Counted from the first letter of the stretch, positions 49,757-58,234 are shown. The stretch: DNA of 64,000 nt from Maridesulfovibrio sp. (GCF_963666665.1 NZ_OY762999.1:1245501-1309500), one strand, 5' to 3'. A program made the numbers and translations. The notes: generated from the letters alone by a model not told the origin.

Positions 49757-50632
49757 CTACATCGGTATGATCTGCATGCTCATGTCTGAACATTTTGCAG
49801 AGTGAGTGATCCTGCCCACGGATATGTAATCCGGTCCTGCTTCTGCAAGCTTGGCAATGGTTTCAAGGGTCACGTTTCCGCTGATCTCGGTTTCAATTTC
49901 ATCAGGAATAGTAGCAATGGCAGCTTTGGCTTCATCAAAGGTCATGTTGTCGAGCATAATCCGTTCAACTTTGGTAGCCACGGCTTCATCCACTTCTTCC
50001 TGATTGCGGCATTCCACCTCAATCGGCGGACATTCTTCGCCATATTTGGCGCGCAGTTTTTCCACGGCGGCTGTGATAGATCCGGCGCGGTCAATGTGGT
50101 TATCCTTGAGCATGAGCATTTCCACCAGGTTCAGGCGATGGTTCTTAGCTCCGCCGCAGAGGACAGCGTATTTTTCAGGGTAACGCAGTCCGGGCAGGGT
50201 CTTGCGGGTATCGAGGAGGATAGTTTCACAATGATCCAGCGCATCTACGTATTTACGGGTTTCAGTAGCGATTCCGGACATGTGGGAAATGAAGTTAAGG
50301 ATAACTCGTTCAGCCTTGAGGAGCAGGCCGGCGGGGCCTTGAATGGCCGCAATGAGTGTTCCCTTGGAGATTTTATCTCCTTCATCCACATTAAGATGCA
50401 CCTGGCACTTGTTTTCCTGATCTGCAAATTCAAGAATCAAGTTGATAAGGGGCAATCCGGAGATTACAGTATCTTCTTTAGCGATGATTTGAGCGGTTGC
50501 AATGTCATCCTGCTCAAACAGCCCCAGTGAGGTCAAGTCAGGGCCGTCTTCGCTTAAAGCTATGCGTATAGTGGCCAGAAGGAACATTTTTGCTTCGGCC
50601 TGAAAGAAGTCGTTAAATGCGTTTTCTGTCAT
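49757..50632 (-). CDS. nadC: Nicotinate-nucleotide pyrophosphorylase (quinolinate phosphoribosyltransferase)
   Basis: About 291 residues from ATG 50632, supported by AGGAAT; a longer frame to 50713 lacks any site. It turns quinolinate and PRPP into nicotinate mononucleotide. Typical blocks are LSEDGPDLTSLG, LNFISHMSGIATETRKYVDAL, LLDTRKTLPGLRYPEKYAVLCGG, HRLNLVEMLMLKDNH and IEVECRNQEEVDEAV. It opens the NAD operon and is divergent from mgtE. Two TGTAAC direct repeats lie in its leader. Confidence 0.95.
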   Translation of the reverse strand: MTENAFNDFFQAEAKMFLLATIRIALSEDGPDLTSLGLFEQDDIATAQIIAKEDTVISGLPLINLILEFADQENKCQVHLNVDEGDKISKGTLIAAIQGPAGLLLKAERVILNFISHMSGIATETRKYVDALDHCETILLDTRKTLPGLRYPEKYAVLCGGAKNHRLNLVEMLMLKDNHIDRAGSITAAVEKLRAKYGEECPPIEVECRNQEEVDEAVATKVERIMLDNMTFDEAKAAIATIPDEIETEISGNVTLETIAKLAEAGPDYISVGRITHSAKCSDMSMQIIPM

Positions 50633-50651
50633 ATTATTCCTGTTAATATTT

Positions 50652-50679
50652 TGTAACATTGTGTTTGAGGTCATGTAAC
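50652..50679. promoter_or_regulatory. Direct TGTAAC repeats in front of nadC
   Basis: TGTAAC at 50652-50657 and 50674-50679 are 22 bp apart, about two helical turns, on the same face of DNA and within 50 bp of the nadC start. They might be an operator for NAD-dependent control. I do not recognise a NiaR, NrtR or NadQ consensus. Confidence 0.3.
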
Positions 50680-50767
50680 GAAATTTGGTATCCCGTTTTA
50701 TGAGGCAGCACAAGGGCTGAGAAGGATTTCACAAACTTATTTTTCAGCAGTTTCAAGGTGATAAATT

Positions 50768-50794
50768 TTGACCTTTGGTTCTATTTGGTATAGT
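50768..50794 (+). promoter_or_regulatory. Extended -10 promoter of mgtE
   Basis: TTGACC (50768-50773), 15 bp, then an extended -10 TGGTATAGT (TATAGT 50789-50794). The predicted start of transcription is near 50800-50803, at or next to the mgtE ATG (50804), so the message may have no leader. Confidence 0.45.
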
Positions 50795-50803
50795 TGATGC
50801 GCC

Positions 50804-52156
50804 ATGGCTAATCCAAAAGGTATACCCGAACCATTACGGCGGTGGCAGGAACACGGCAAAGGACGCGCAGGCGAAGTCGACCAGCGCGTTATTGATGCTA
50901 TGCACCCTGCGGATGCTGCTGACCATATTGAAGAACTTGGTCTGGAAGAACAGGTCAAGTTTATTAAGCAGTTGCCTATCCGTGATGCCGCGGATTCCAT
51001 TGCTGAAATGGAAAAATATGATCAGCGGGAACTTATTGAACGACTGAATGTCGGGATGGCCGCCCGTATCCTTGAAATAATGTCCCCGGATGATGCCACG
51101 GACATTCTTGAAGAACTTGATGATAATCTTCGGGAAACCCTTTTGCGTCAGATCAAGGCTGAAGACAGGGAAGAAATTTCAACCCTGCTGACCTTTGATC
51201 CTGATACTGCTGGTGGTGTTATGACCACCGAGGTTGCCATTGTCCGCGACAACATGACTGTTGATCAGGCTATTGCTGAAATTCGCAAGGAAGTGGAAGA
51301 CAAGAGTATTCCTTACTACGCTTATGTCGTAGGACGCCGCAATCAACTGGTTGGTGTCGTTTCCATGCGGGACCTGCTTGTTTCCCGCGCGGGAAAGATG
51401 CTTACCGAGCTGACTCATAACCAGCACCTGATTTCCGTTACATACAATGTAGATAAAGAAGAAGTTGCCCGCCTGATCGCCCACTATAATTTTCTCGCCA
51501 TGCCCGTAACCGATTTTGATCACCGTTTTATCGGTGTAGTAACCGTTGATGATGTTATTGACATTATTAACGAAGAAGCCAGTGAAGATATGCAGGCAAT
51601 GGTTGGTGCGGGTACTGATGAAACTGTTGATTCACCTTGGGGATATTCAGTTAAGAAGCGTTTGCCTTGGCTTGTTATCAACGTTGCTAACTCCGCAGTT
51701 TCTGCATGGGTGGTTCATTTATTCGAAGGTAATATTGCTAAAATGGCAATGCTGGCCGTACTTATGCCTATTGTTGCCAACCAGGCAGGTAATACCGGAC
51801 AGCAGGCACTGGCCGTTATGATCCGGCAATTTGCTACAGAAAAATTTGACCGTAAAAAATCTTGGGAAGCGGTTTTACGTGAATTTAAGATCGGTCTTGC
51901 CAACGGAATCTGTATTGCCTTTTTAGTGCTTGGTGCAGTGTTTATGCTGACAAGCAATTACACACTGGCAATGGTTATGGCCGGAGCGCTTTTCATTGAT
52001 ATGGTTCTAGGCGCTGTGGTTGGCGGTGCAATCCCGATTATCCTTAAAGAGTTTGGACGTGATCCAGCGCAGGCTTCTTCGATTTTTCTTACTACCATTA
52101 CGGATAGTTTCGGATTTTTATCACTACTTGGCCTTGCCGGGTTGTTCCTGCTTTAG
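50804..52156 (+). CDS. mgtE: Magnesium transporter MgtE
   Basis: A 450-residue MgtE channel. The cytoplasmic N domain (about 30-130: HPADAADHIEELG, MSPDDATDILEELDD) and a CBS pair (about 135-255: MTTEVAIVRDNMTVDQAI, NFLAMPVTDFDHRFIGV) sense intracellular Mg2+. The C-terminal five-helix pore has VLMPIVANQAGNTGQQALAV (selectivity and gating region) and VGGAIPIILKEFGRDPAQASSIF. There is no Shine-Dalgarno sequence before ATG 50804, and a 4-codon frame (ATG CGC CAT GGC TAA) overlaps the start. A strong terminator follows. No Mg2+ riboswitch fits the short gap. Confidence 0.95.
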   Translation: MANPKGIPEPLRRWQEHGKGRAGEVDQRVIDAMHPADAADHIEELGLEEQVKFIKQLPIRDAADSIAEMEKYDQRELIERLNVGMAARILEIMSPDDATDILEELDDNLRETLLRQIKAEDREEISTLLTFDPDTAGGVMTTEVAIVRDNMTVDQAIAEIRKEVEDKSIPYYAYVVGRRNQLVGVVSMRDLLVSRAGKMLTELTHNQHLISVTYNVDKEEVARLIAHYNFLAMPVTDFDHRFIGVVTVDDVIDIINEEASEDMQAMVGAGTDETVDSPWGYSVKKRLPWLVINVANSAVSAWVVHLFEGNIAKMAMLAVLMPIVANQAGNTGQQALAVMIRQFATEKFDRKKSWEAVLREFKIGLANGICIAFLVLGAVFMLTSNYTLAMVMAGALFIDMVLGAVVGGAIPIILKEFGRDPAQASSIFLTTITDSFGFLSLLGLAGLFLL

Positions 52157-52184
52157 ATGCTATTGTAGATATTTTGATTAGTTA

Positions 52185-52222
52185 CCCCCTTTGAGTAAAT
52201 ACATACTCAAAGGGGGTTTTTT
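52185..52222 (+). terminator. Rho-independent terminator of mgtE
   Basis: A perfect 13-bp stem CCCCCTTTGAGTA / TACTCAAAGGGGG around AATACA, followed by TTTTTT. Confidence 0.95.
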
Positions 52223-52334
52223 ATAATTTAACTCAATAAAATTACGATATTTTTTCTATTGAATGCTGTCGGTGGAAAAGGTACCTTCTTAAAAATCAAT
52301 CACTGCAAGCTATTTAATAAAGTGATGCAGACAA

Positions 52335-52376
52335 TCCGGGACTCCCCCGGCTAGTCCGGGCTTGTCCGGTATATAA
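52335..52376 (+). promoter_or_regulatory. CCGG-rich leader hairpin before the beta-helix gene
   Basis: Four CCGG-type blocks in about 35 bp (ATCCGGGACT, CCCCCGG, AGTCCGGG, TGTCCGG) allow at least two exclusive hairpins: CCCGG-CTAGT-CCGGG and GGACT/AGTCC. They end about 10 bases before the AAGAGG ribosome site, in an otherwise AT-rich region. They could control translation. Confidence 0.35.
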
Positions 52377-52385
52377 GAGGTCGAC

Positions 52386-53810
52386 ATGAAACGAGTTCAA
52401 AAACTTATCAAGCATATTATATCGAGGGTGAATGTAAACCTTCGTCCTATGGGTCTCGATGTTGAACAGGCTCTGAGTTCCACTCTTGACGGTAATGAAA
52501 TGCTCATGGATTACGCATATTATGCGCTTTCTATTGACCACCCAATCTATTTCCGGTTTAGAGAATGCAATCTCGGAGGCTCATATTTTCTAGGAAAATG
52601 TGACGTGGACCGTTCGATTGTTCTCAGATGCGATATTCGCGGTGACGAGCTTAAGGCTGCCGGAACTGAAGTTGAGTTCGGAGGCGTAAAAACAGAGCTT
52701 TATCGTGATGAAATTATTCTTGTGGTCAATAGTTTCCTTTATAAAACTCTGATTCACAACCATTCTCGAAATCCTGAAATCCCGGAACTTTTCCGTATCC
52801 AGAATACAGTCTCCATGCATTACGCCAATATTCACGGGACAACAACCGAGGGTGCTTATCTTGGAGCATTTGCTACAGCTGATCTTTCGGTTCTGCATAA
52901 CTGTATTCTTGGAAATTATTGCTACGTTCAGGCTGGTGACCTTTCCAAAATGTGTTTTGATCCGGGACGTATCTGGATTAAGGCCGACGGTAAGTATGAA
53001 TTTGCTTACCACTATCCACAAGCCATTCTGGAAAAATACATTTCCTGGGACCAGAACGGTGAACTTGCAGGCTTGTTTGCTGATTTCCTTAAAAACCGCA
53101 GAAGTGATTTTCTGCCCGTATATGATTCTCTGGCAGATAAATTACCGGTCTGGGTTCCGGAGAATGCTTTTGTAAGTCGCTATGCAGTAATAAAAGGCGA
53201 TTGTGTAATTGGGGAAAACTGTCTTGTGGCCCAACGGGCATACATTGAAAATTCCGTACTTGGAACTGGATCCAATGCACAGGAGAACAGTTTTATTGTG
53301 GATACACACTTTGCCGGATTGGTAATTGTTGCCCACGGTGGTAAATTGGTCCATTCGAATATTGGCGAGAAAGTTTTTATCGGTTTTAACTCGTTCCTGC
53401 GAGGAACTAGCGATAAAAAGGTTTCTGTTGGCACAGGATCAATTGTTATGCCGCACACAATTATTCATGCTTCGGAATCAATTGATATTCCAGATGAAAC
53501 AATCGTTTGGGGATACATAACAACTCAGAGTGATCTTGCCACCCAATCCATGTCGCTTGCTGACTTTTCAAAGCTCACGGAAATCAGTATCGGTAGAATG
53601 CGGTTCAGTGGAAGCGGTGCAGAATTTGTTCGTGATTTTCAGAATCGCGTTGAACATATTTTAGTCGATAATGGAGCTCGCTATGCCGGTAACCATGAGA
53701 GCAGGGGGCATGCACAGAAAACACAATACGTTTCTTACAACCTGTTCCAGCCCTATTTGAGTGGCGAGAAGCAGGGGATGTTCCCGACTATTATTGTTAA
53801 TGATGATTAA
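52386..53810 (+). CDS. Left-handed beta-helix (hexapeptide-repeat) protein of unknown activity
   Basis: A 474-residue protein whose centre and C-terminal half show hexapeptide-like repeats typical of LbH acyl- or nucleotidyltransferases: NCILGNYCYVQAGDL, VSRYAVIKGDCVIGENCLVAQRAYIENSVLGTG and FIGFNSFLRGTSDKKVSVGTGSIVMPHTIIH. The N-terminal 130 residues are mixed alpha/beta and unassigned. No signal peptide and no transmembrane segment. A catalytic histidine cannot be located with confidence, and gamma-carbonic anhydrase or sugar acyltransferase are both possible. It has its own leader with hairpins and an AAGAGG ribosome site. Not in an operon. Confidence 0.75.
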   Translation: MKRVQKLIKHIISRVNVNLRPMGLDVEQALSSTLDGNEMLMDYAYYALSIDHPIYFRFRECNLGGSYFLGKCDVDRSIVLRCDIRGDELKAAGTEVEFGGVKTELYRDEIILVVNSFLYKTLIHNHSRNPEIPELFRIQNTVSMHYANIHGTTTEGAYLGAFATADLSVLHNCILGNYCYVQAGDLSKMCFDPGRIWIKADGKYEFAYHYPQAILEKYISWDQNGELAGLFADFLKNRRSDFLPVYDSLADKLPVWVPENAFVSRYAVIKGDCVIGENCLVAQRAYIENSVLGTGSNAQENSFIVDTHFAGLVIVAHGGKLVHSNIGEKVFIGFNSFLRGTSDKKVSVGTGSIVMPHTIIHASESIDIPDETIVWGYITTQSDLATQSMSLADFSKLTEISIGRMRFSGSGAEFVRDFQNRVEHILVDNGARYAGNHESRGHAQKTQYVSYNLFQPYLSGEKQGMFPTIIVNDD

Positions 53811-53859
53811 TTTTTGATTCATTACTAAGTTTAAAAAACTATTCATCCATAAAAACAGA

Positions 53860-53893
53860 AAAAGCCCGCAGCCAAAATGACTGCGGGCTTTTT
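53860..53893. terminator. Bidirectional terminator between the beta-helix gene and adk
   Basis: AAAAGCCCGCAG (53860-53871) pairs with CTGCGGGCTTTT (53881-53892), with T runs on both strands. Confidence 0.92.
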
Positions 53894-53912
53894 ATATTCG
53901 GCAAACTTCGAA

Positions 53913-54584
53913 CTAAACGAGCTGACCCATGAGGGTTTCTTTAATTTCGTCGATGGTGCCTTCACCATTGAGTTCGATGTATTTGAAGCCAGCTTTAGGA
54001 GCCAGATCTTTGTAGAAGTATGCAGCTGCAACAGTACCGGTGTTGTCATCGTAGTAGATGTCGTGGCGTTTGTTGATTGCATCTTCGTCCTGGTCATCAG
54101 CGCGCTCGGAGAGAGCACCGCCGCATACGCGACATTTATCTCCGTCGGGCTTGATAGCGTCGATGAATTTGTTGTTGGGGTGGTTAGGATCGTTTTCGCA
54201 GAGGCGACGGCCCATGATGCGGTTTTTAGCAACTTCGCGGGGCAGCAGGATTTCGATTACGAAGTCGAGCTTTACACCGTCTTTTTCGAGAGCTTCCCAG
54301 AGCTTTTCAGCCTGAACGATGGAGCGGGGGAAACCGTCGAGCAGCCAGCCGTTTTCACCGGAAGACTGGAGAACGTCGAGAACCATAGGAATGGTGATAT
54401 CATCGGGAACGAGTTCACCTTTGTCGATGTACTCTTTAGCTTTCATGCCGAGTTCGGTACCGCCACCGATGTGCTTACGGAAAATTGCGCCGGATTCGAT
54501 GTGATCGAGGTCGTATTTTTTCTTAGCGAGAGCGCCCTGAGTTCCTTTACCACTACCGTTGGGTCCAAAAATAAGAATATTCAT
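53913..54584 (-). CDS. adk: Metal-containing adenylate kinase
   Basis: A 223-residue enzyme interconverting ATP + AMP and 2 ADP. ATG 54584 with AGGAGG 7 bases upstream gives the family start MNILIFGPNGSGKGTQ (P-loop 7-15); a longer frame to 54620 has no ribosome site. The LID shows Cys129, His135, Cys151 and Cys154, i.e. C-X5-H-X15-C-X2-C, exactly the zinc/cobalt/iron site described for the Desulfovibrio gigas enzyme. LLDGFPRS is the AMP/ATP clamp. It is the last gene of the sirC-to-adk run, with a terminator 20 bp after it. The long form (LID included) is normal for this group. Confidence 0.95.
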   Translation of the reverse strand: MNILIFGPNGSGKGTQGALAKKKYDLDHIESGAIFRKHIGGGTELGMKAKEYIDKGELVPDDITIPMVLDVLQSSGENGWLLDGFPRSIVQAEKLWEALEKDGVKLDFVIEILLPREVAKNRIMGRRLCENDPNHPNNKFIDAIKPDGDKCRVCGGALSERADDQDEDAINKRHDIYYDDNTGTVAAAYFYKDLAPKAGFKYIELNGEGTIDEIKETLMGQLV

Positions 54585-54656
54585 CTGTTGTCCTCCTAAA
54601 GAATTAGTAACAAATTTCACAAAGTTCTAAACCTTGCTGTCGTCGCTGTCAATCCT

Positions 54657-55682
54657 CTAATTAACTTTGAATAAGAGTCCAGCTTTATTGATTTTAACAA
54701 CCTTATTTCCGGAAAATTGGAAGGTTGAACCGGATTTTCGGCCCAAAAAGCCCTGATCCAACAGTATAATCGAATCAAAGAGAGTGTGTCCCGGTCCTAG
54801 GTCGTCTAAAATTTTTTTATAAATACGCAATCTTAAAGCAGAATGAGATTTGTTCAAAATTGAACAAGGTAGCATAATACCGCCATCTTCGACCTTCTGA
54901 ACATGCACAAGTGCTTCAGCCAGCTGTTCATTCCAATAAGCTTCATCCAACTCAGCCTGATTTTTCAATCTGACCAATCCTAGCCCAAGATTGGGGTTCT
55001 CATCATATAATAGAGGCATGATGTAATTACGAACCCGATTGCGGGTGTAATCATCACAATTGTTGCTTTCGTCTTCCCGCCACGGACAGCCGATGGAACG
55101 CAGAAAATCTTCAAGCTCTTGTTTTTTAGTAGAGAGAAGGGGACGCAGTAGTTTTCTTTTTGGATCGTAAGCATCCATTCCTGCGAGAGCAGGCCATCCC
55201 GAGCCCCGGATAAGCCGCATGATTACATCTTCAGACAAATCGCCAATGTGATGTGCAAGCAGTAGGAAATCTGCATCAAATTTCTTCAAGCACTGCTTGA
55301 AAAAATCATAACGAATGATCCGTCCGGCTTCTTCCAGTCCTATTGATTTTTCCTCGGCATAGCCTGCTACATCAGCCTTAAGTGATTTAACCTGAACGCC
55401 TAGATCAGCGCATAAATCTTCTACAAATGTACGGTCGCCGGCAGACTCAGACCGCAGTCCATGATCAATATGGGCGCAAAAAACCCTGCCCCCCGATTTA
55501 CGGGCGAGCAGGGTAACGATAATCAAAAGAGCTGTAGAATCAATGCCGCCGGAAACGCCGACAAGAAGAGCTTTTGCGGCGAAGTCTTCACCGGATTTAA
55601 CTTTGCCAAACTTTTCAATATCTAAGCAGAGCTTTGCAAGCTTAGGACTTAGTTCCTGAATCTTTTTTGGCAACGATTTCAT
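54657..55682 (-). CDS. tilS: tRNA(Ile)-lysidine synthase
   Basis: A 341-residue N-type ATP pyrophosphatase that converts C34 of tRNA-Ile(CAU) to lysidine, so the tRNA reads AUA and is charged with Ile. PP-loop SGGIDS at 44-49, HIDHGLRSES, LAHHIGDLSEDVIMRLIRGSG and the RPLLSTKKQEL and DESNNCDDYTRNRVR blocks are present. The C-terminal domain is short but usual for this form. There is no Shine-Dalgarno sequence: repeat copy D abuts the ATG at 55682. It sits between a hypothetical gene and adk. Confidence 0.93.
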   Translation of the reverse strand: MKSLPKKIQELSPKLAKLCLDIEKFGKVKSGEDFAAKALLVGVSGGIDSTALLIIVTLLARKSGGRVFCAHIDHGLRSESAGDRTFVEDLCADLGVQVKSLKADVAGYAEEKSIGLEEAGRIIRYDFFKQCLKKFDADFLLLAHHIGDLSEDVIMRLIRGSGWPALAGMDAYDPKRKLLRPLLSTKKQELEDFLRSIGCPWREDESNNCDDYTRNRVRNYIMPLLYDENPNLGLGLVRLKNQAELDEAYWNEQLAEALVHVQKVEDGGIMLPCSILNKSHSALRLRIYKKILDDLGPGHTLFDSIILLDQGFLGRKSGSTFQFSGNKVVKINKAGLLFKVN

Positions 55683-55735
55683 AATTTAAATCGGCGAAGC
55701 CCCGCTAAAAGGTTTTAAGTCGCCGGAGGCATCTT
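55683..55735 (-). repeat. Dispersed hairpin repeat, divergent copy D
   Basis: Just after the TAG of the 111-residue gene the minus strand reads AAGATGCCTCCGGCGACTTA, like copies B and C, but its second half differs. Here CGGCGA pairs with TCGCCG (55720-55725 with 55692-55697). The repeat fills the whole 53-bp gap up to the tilS ATG and replaces a normal ribosome site. Confidence 0.65.
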
Positions 55736-56071
55736 CTACAAATGCACACCCAGATCCATGATAAATTTATCCATGTAATCGAGCATGTGGTTACGCTGTT
55801 CGGGGGTTGCGTAGGCTACACATTCGCAACGGATTTTATTCGAAGCCCGGACCAGCAACTCGATTTTCATGCTGTTTTCCATAACTTCAAGAGCCATGAA
55901 GTAAGGTCCGCATTCACCGATATGTTCTTTCTGGACATCCTGCAGAAGTTCCTCGGGAATAGGCAGGTAAAAAATATCATCAATAGGCCCTGAAAATCCT
56001 ACTTCCGTGAGGGCATCGACAATTTTAGCCAGATCTTTTTCATAAATATCTTCAAGAAGGTAATTTCTCAT
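55736..56071 (-). CDS. Hypothetical 111-residue protein
   Basis: An acidic protein of unknown family. It begins with a helix (YEKDLAKIVDALTEVGF), followed by strands in PYFMALEVMENSMKIELLVRASNKIRCECVAYATP and a closing helix (HMLDYMDKFIMDLG). The order helix-strands-helix recalls YbjN or CesT-type chaperone folds, which is only a pattern impression. It lies 11 bp after the hemA stop codon and is co-transcribed with it. Repeat copy D starts just beyond its stop codon. It looks real because of the operon position and the good helix pattern. Confidence 0.7.
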   Translation of the reverse strand: MRNYLLEDIYEKDLAKIVDALTEVGFSGPIDDIFYLPIPEELLQDVQKEHIGECGPYFMALEVMENSMKIELLVRASNKIRCECVAYATPEQRNHMLDYMDKFIMDLGVHL

Positions 56072-56082
56072 GAACCTATCCT

Positions 56083-57402
56083 TTAGTTATCAAAATTATT
56101 CTTTTTCTTCCGTCCGCAATGAGCGTCCATAGGAATTGTTTCATTATCCAGATTGAACATGCGGCGGGCAAGATCAACGAATTCATCAGCCTTGCCTTCT
56201 TCCTCGGTACGGCGTTTGAGGAAGGCTACAGGCTCATGGAGAATTTTCTTCCCGATAGACATTGCCATGGTTTCAAGAGCCTTGTGGGTTTTGGCATCCA
56301 CATCGCCGAGCCGTTTAAGAGTCTTGGCAAGTTCCTGCTGGGCAACGCTTTCACTGCGGTTGAAAAGGTCCACAATTGTTGGCTGCAGGTCGAGAGAATT
56401 AATCCAGTTACCAAATGAAAGAGTCTCGAACTCTACGATAGAGTTGGCCTTGACTGCTTCATCTTCGCGTTGGGATTTATTTTCCTCTACTACGTCCTTG
56501 AGATCATCAATATCGTAAAGATATACGTTGTCCAGACCGTTGACATCAGGATCAATGTCACGGGGGACTGCAATATCGATGAAGAACATGGGACGGTACT
56601 TGCGTTTCTTAATGACTTTTTTCATCTCCTTGGCAGTGATGACCGCATGCGGTGCGCCGGTGGAACTGATAATGATATCAGTCTCCACAAGATGGTCATA
56701 AAGATTGTCAAAAGAAACCGCGGTTCCCCCCATACACTTGGCCAGATCTTCAGCTCGGGAATAGGTGCGGTTGGCAATAGAGATCTTTTCAACACCACTG
56801 TTTAACAGGTGTGTAGCGGCAAGTTCTGCCATTTCTCCGGCACCGACGAGCATAGCCCGTTGACCTTCCAGCTCACCGAAAATCTTCTTGGCAAGCTCGA
56901 CCGCAGCGTAACTGATGGAAACCGCACTGGATGCAATGGAAGTCTCTGTACGCACCCTTTTGGCGACAAAGAAAGCCTTGTGCAACATGCGGTTGATAAT
57001 AACCCTTGCAGCTCCGGCATCAACCGCCTTGCGGTAGGAATCTTTGAGCTGACCCAGAATCTGCGGTTCACCTACAATCATGGAATCAAGACTGCAGGCC
57101 ACCCGAAAGAGGTGTTTCACCGCATTCAACCCGTCGTGGCAATAGGAGTTCGGTTCTAACTCACTGACAGAACCGCAGCATCTTTTTGCCCAATATTCAA
57201 GAATATTGGTGTGGGGTAGTTCCGGGGAACATACAACAAGGATTTCAACCCTGTTACATGTAGATAAGGCCATTACTTCACGTACGCCAAGTTCAAGCAG
57301 TCCAGCTTCGAACTCTTCTACGTTGGTCAGTGCATAGCGCTCACGCACATCCACTCCGGCGGAGCGATGGTTGAGGCCGATAAGGTAAATATTATGGTCC
57401 AT
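56083..57402 (-). CDS. hemA: Glutamyl-tRNA reductase
   Basis: A 439-residue enzyme making glutamate-1-semialdehyde from Glu-tRNA, the committed step to tetrapyrroles. ATG 57402 lies just after the ccsA stop; a longer frame to 57435 is inside ccsA. Catalytic Cys49 is in ALSTCNR. MIVGEPQILGQLKDSYRKA, the NADPH-binding GAGEMAELAATHLL and the C-terminal dimerisation helix are present. It is encoded beside sirC (siroheme) and ccsA (cytochrome c assembly). In Desulfovibrio heme is made from siroheme, which gives this operon a common purpose. Confidence 0.96.
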   Translation of the reverse strand: MDHNIYLIGLNHRSAGVDVRERYALTNVEEFEAGLLELGVREVMALSTCNRVEILVVCSPELPHTNILEYWAKRCCGSVSELEPNSYCHDGLNAVKHLFRVACSLDSMIVGEPQILGQLKDSYRKAVDAGAARVIINRMLHKAFFVAKRVRTETSIASSAVSISYAAVELAKKIFGELEGQRAMLVGAGEMAELAATHLLNSGVEKISIANRTYSRAEDLAKCMGGTAVSFDNLYDHLVETDIIISSTGAPHAVITAKEMKKVIKKRKYRPMFFIDIAVPRDIDPDVNGLDNVYLYDIDDLKDVVEENKSQREDEAVKANSIVEFETLSFGNWINSLDLQPTIVDLFNRSESVAQQELAKTLKRLGDVDAKTHKALETMAMSIGKKILHEPVAFLKRRTEEEGKADEFVDLARRMFNLDNETIPMDAHCGRKKKNNFDN

Positions 57403-57403
57403 A

Positions 57404-58234
57404 TCAGACTTTAAAGCTATGGTGAGTGGGGACAAAAAAGTTGATACCCCACAAGGAAAGCATGGTGATTACGAAAACGATAATCACCAGAATTGCCGGT
57501 TTTTTGCCTCTCCAACCAACCATAATGCGCTGATGAAAAACAAAGGCAAAAAGGAACCAGACCACTAAAGTAACGATCTCTTTGGGATCCCATGAGAACA
57601 TTTTGGTGAAAGCAGCTCTTGCCCAGAGAAATCCGGACGCAAGCCCCAAAGTGTAAAGGGGGAACCCGATGATAATCGACCAATGGTTCACATTGTCGAA
57701 TGTATTAAGTGAAGGCATTTCCTTTTCCATTCCGGTCAGGTTTGCCTTGGTTTTAATTTTGTTGTTCAGGTACAGGAAAGCTATCCCGGCTCCGGCTGCC
57801 ATAGCCATGAGCGCGATGCTGACAAAGATTGTCCCGATATGCAGCCCTATGAAAAGTCCGGCCAGATGGGCGGGAAGTGTTACTTTGAGGCTCTGAGATG
57901 CAAGGGAAACAAGAAAGAGCAGCAGGGCGAACGGGGAAGCGGTAAGAGCGAAAAAGGTCGAACGGAGTTTCCACCACAAACCGAAGTAAACGAGGATAAA
58001 ACTCCAGCCCAGCAGGCTGAAATAGAAATAACCTCCGCTTAAAACAGTTCCCCTGTAAAGGCTCACCGCCAGAAGCAGGTCAAGGGTGTGCAATGCGAAT
58101 CCGCCTACAGCGGAAAGGTTTCCCAGTTTACCCAATACCTTGTTGTTCTTGAGACTTCCGATGAAAAAGCAAACAGTGCCCGCAAGGTAAAGGGCGATAA
58201 TCACGTACTGGAATAATTCAAATAAGGTCATCAA
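57404..58234 (-). CDS. ccsA: Cytochrome c assembly protein CcsA/HemX-type
   Basis: A 276-residue inner-membrane protein with about eight hydrophobic segments. The tryptophan-rich WWD-type segment appears as FSWDPKEIVTLVVWFLFAFVFHQR and is typical of CcsA/ResC heme handling proteins, as are HIGTIFVSIALMAMAAGAGIAFLY and its histidines. It could take part in system II cytochrome c maturation or, as a HemX-like protein, modulate HemA. The short form beside hemA is often called HemX, so both are possible. It overlaps sirC by 17 bp and ends 1 bp before the hemA ATG. Confidence 0.85.
   Translation of the reverse strand: MMTLFELFQYVIIALYLAGTVCFFIGSLKNNKVLGKLGNLSAVGGFALHTLDLLLAVSLYRGTVLSGGYFYFSLLGWSFILVYFGLWWKLRSTFFALTASPFALLLFLVSLASQSLKVTLPAHLAGLFIGLHIGTIFVSIALMAMAAGAGIAFLYLNNKIKTKANLTGMEKEMPSLNTFDNVNHWSIIIGFPLYTLGLASGFLWARAAFTKMFSWDPKEIVTLVVWFLFAFVFHQRIMVGWRGKKPAILVIIVFVITMLSLWGINFFVPTHHSFKV

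Noticed and set aside
50714..50803. Mg2+ riboswitch (ykoK type) before mgtE
   Set aside because: The intergenic gap and the position of the promoter leave too little transcribed leader for that RNA.
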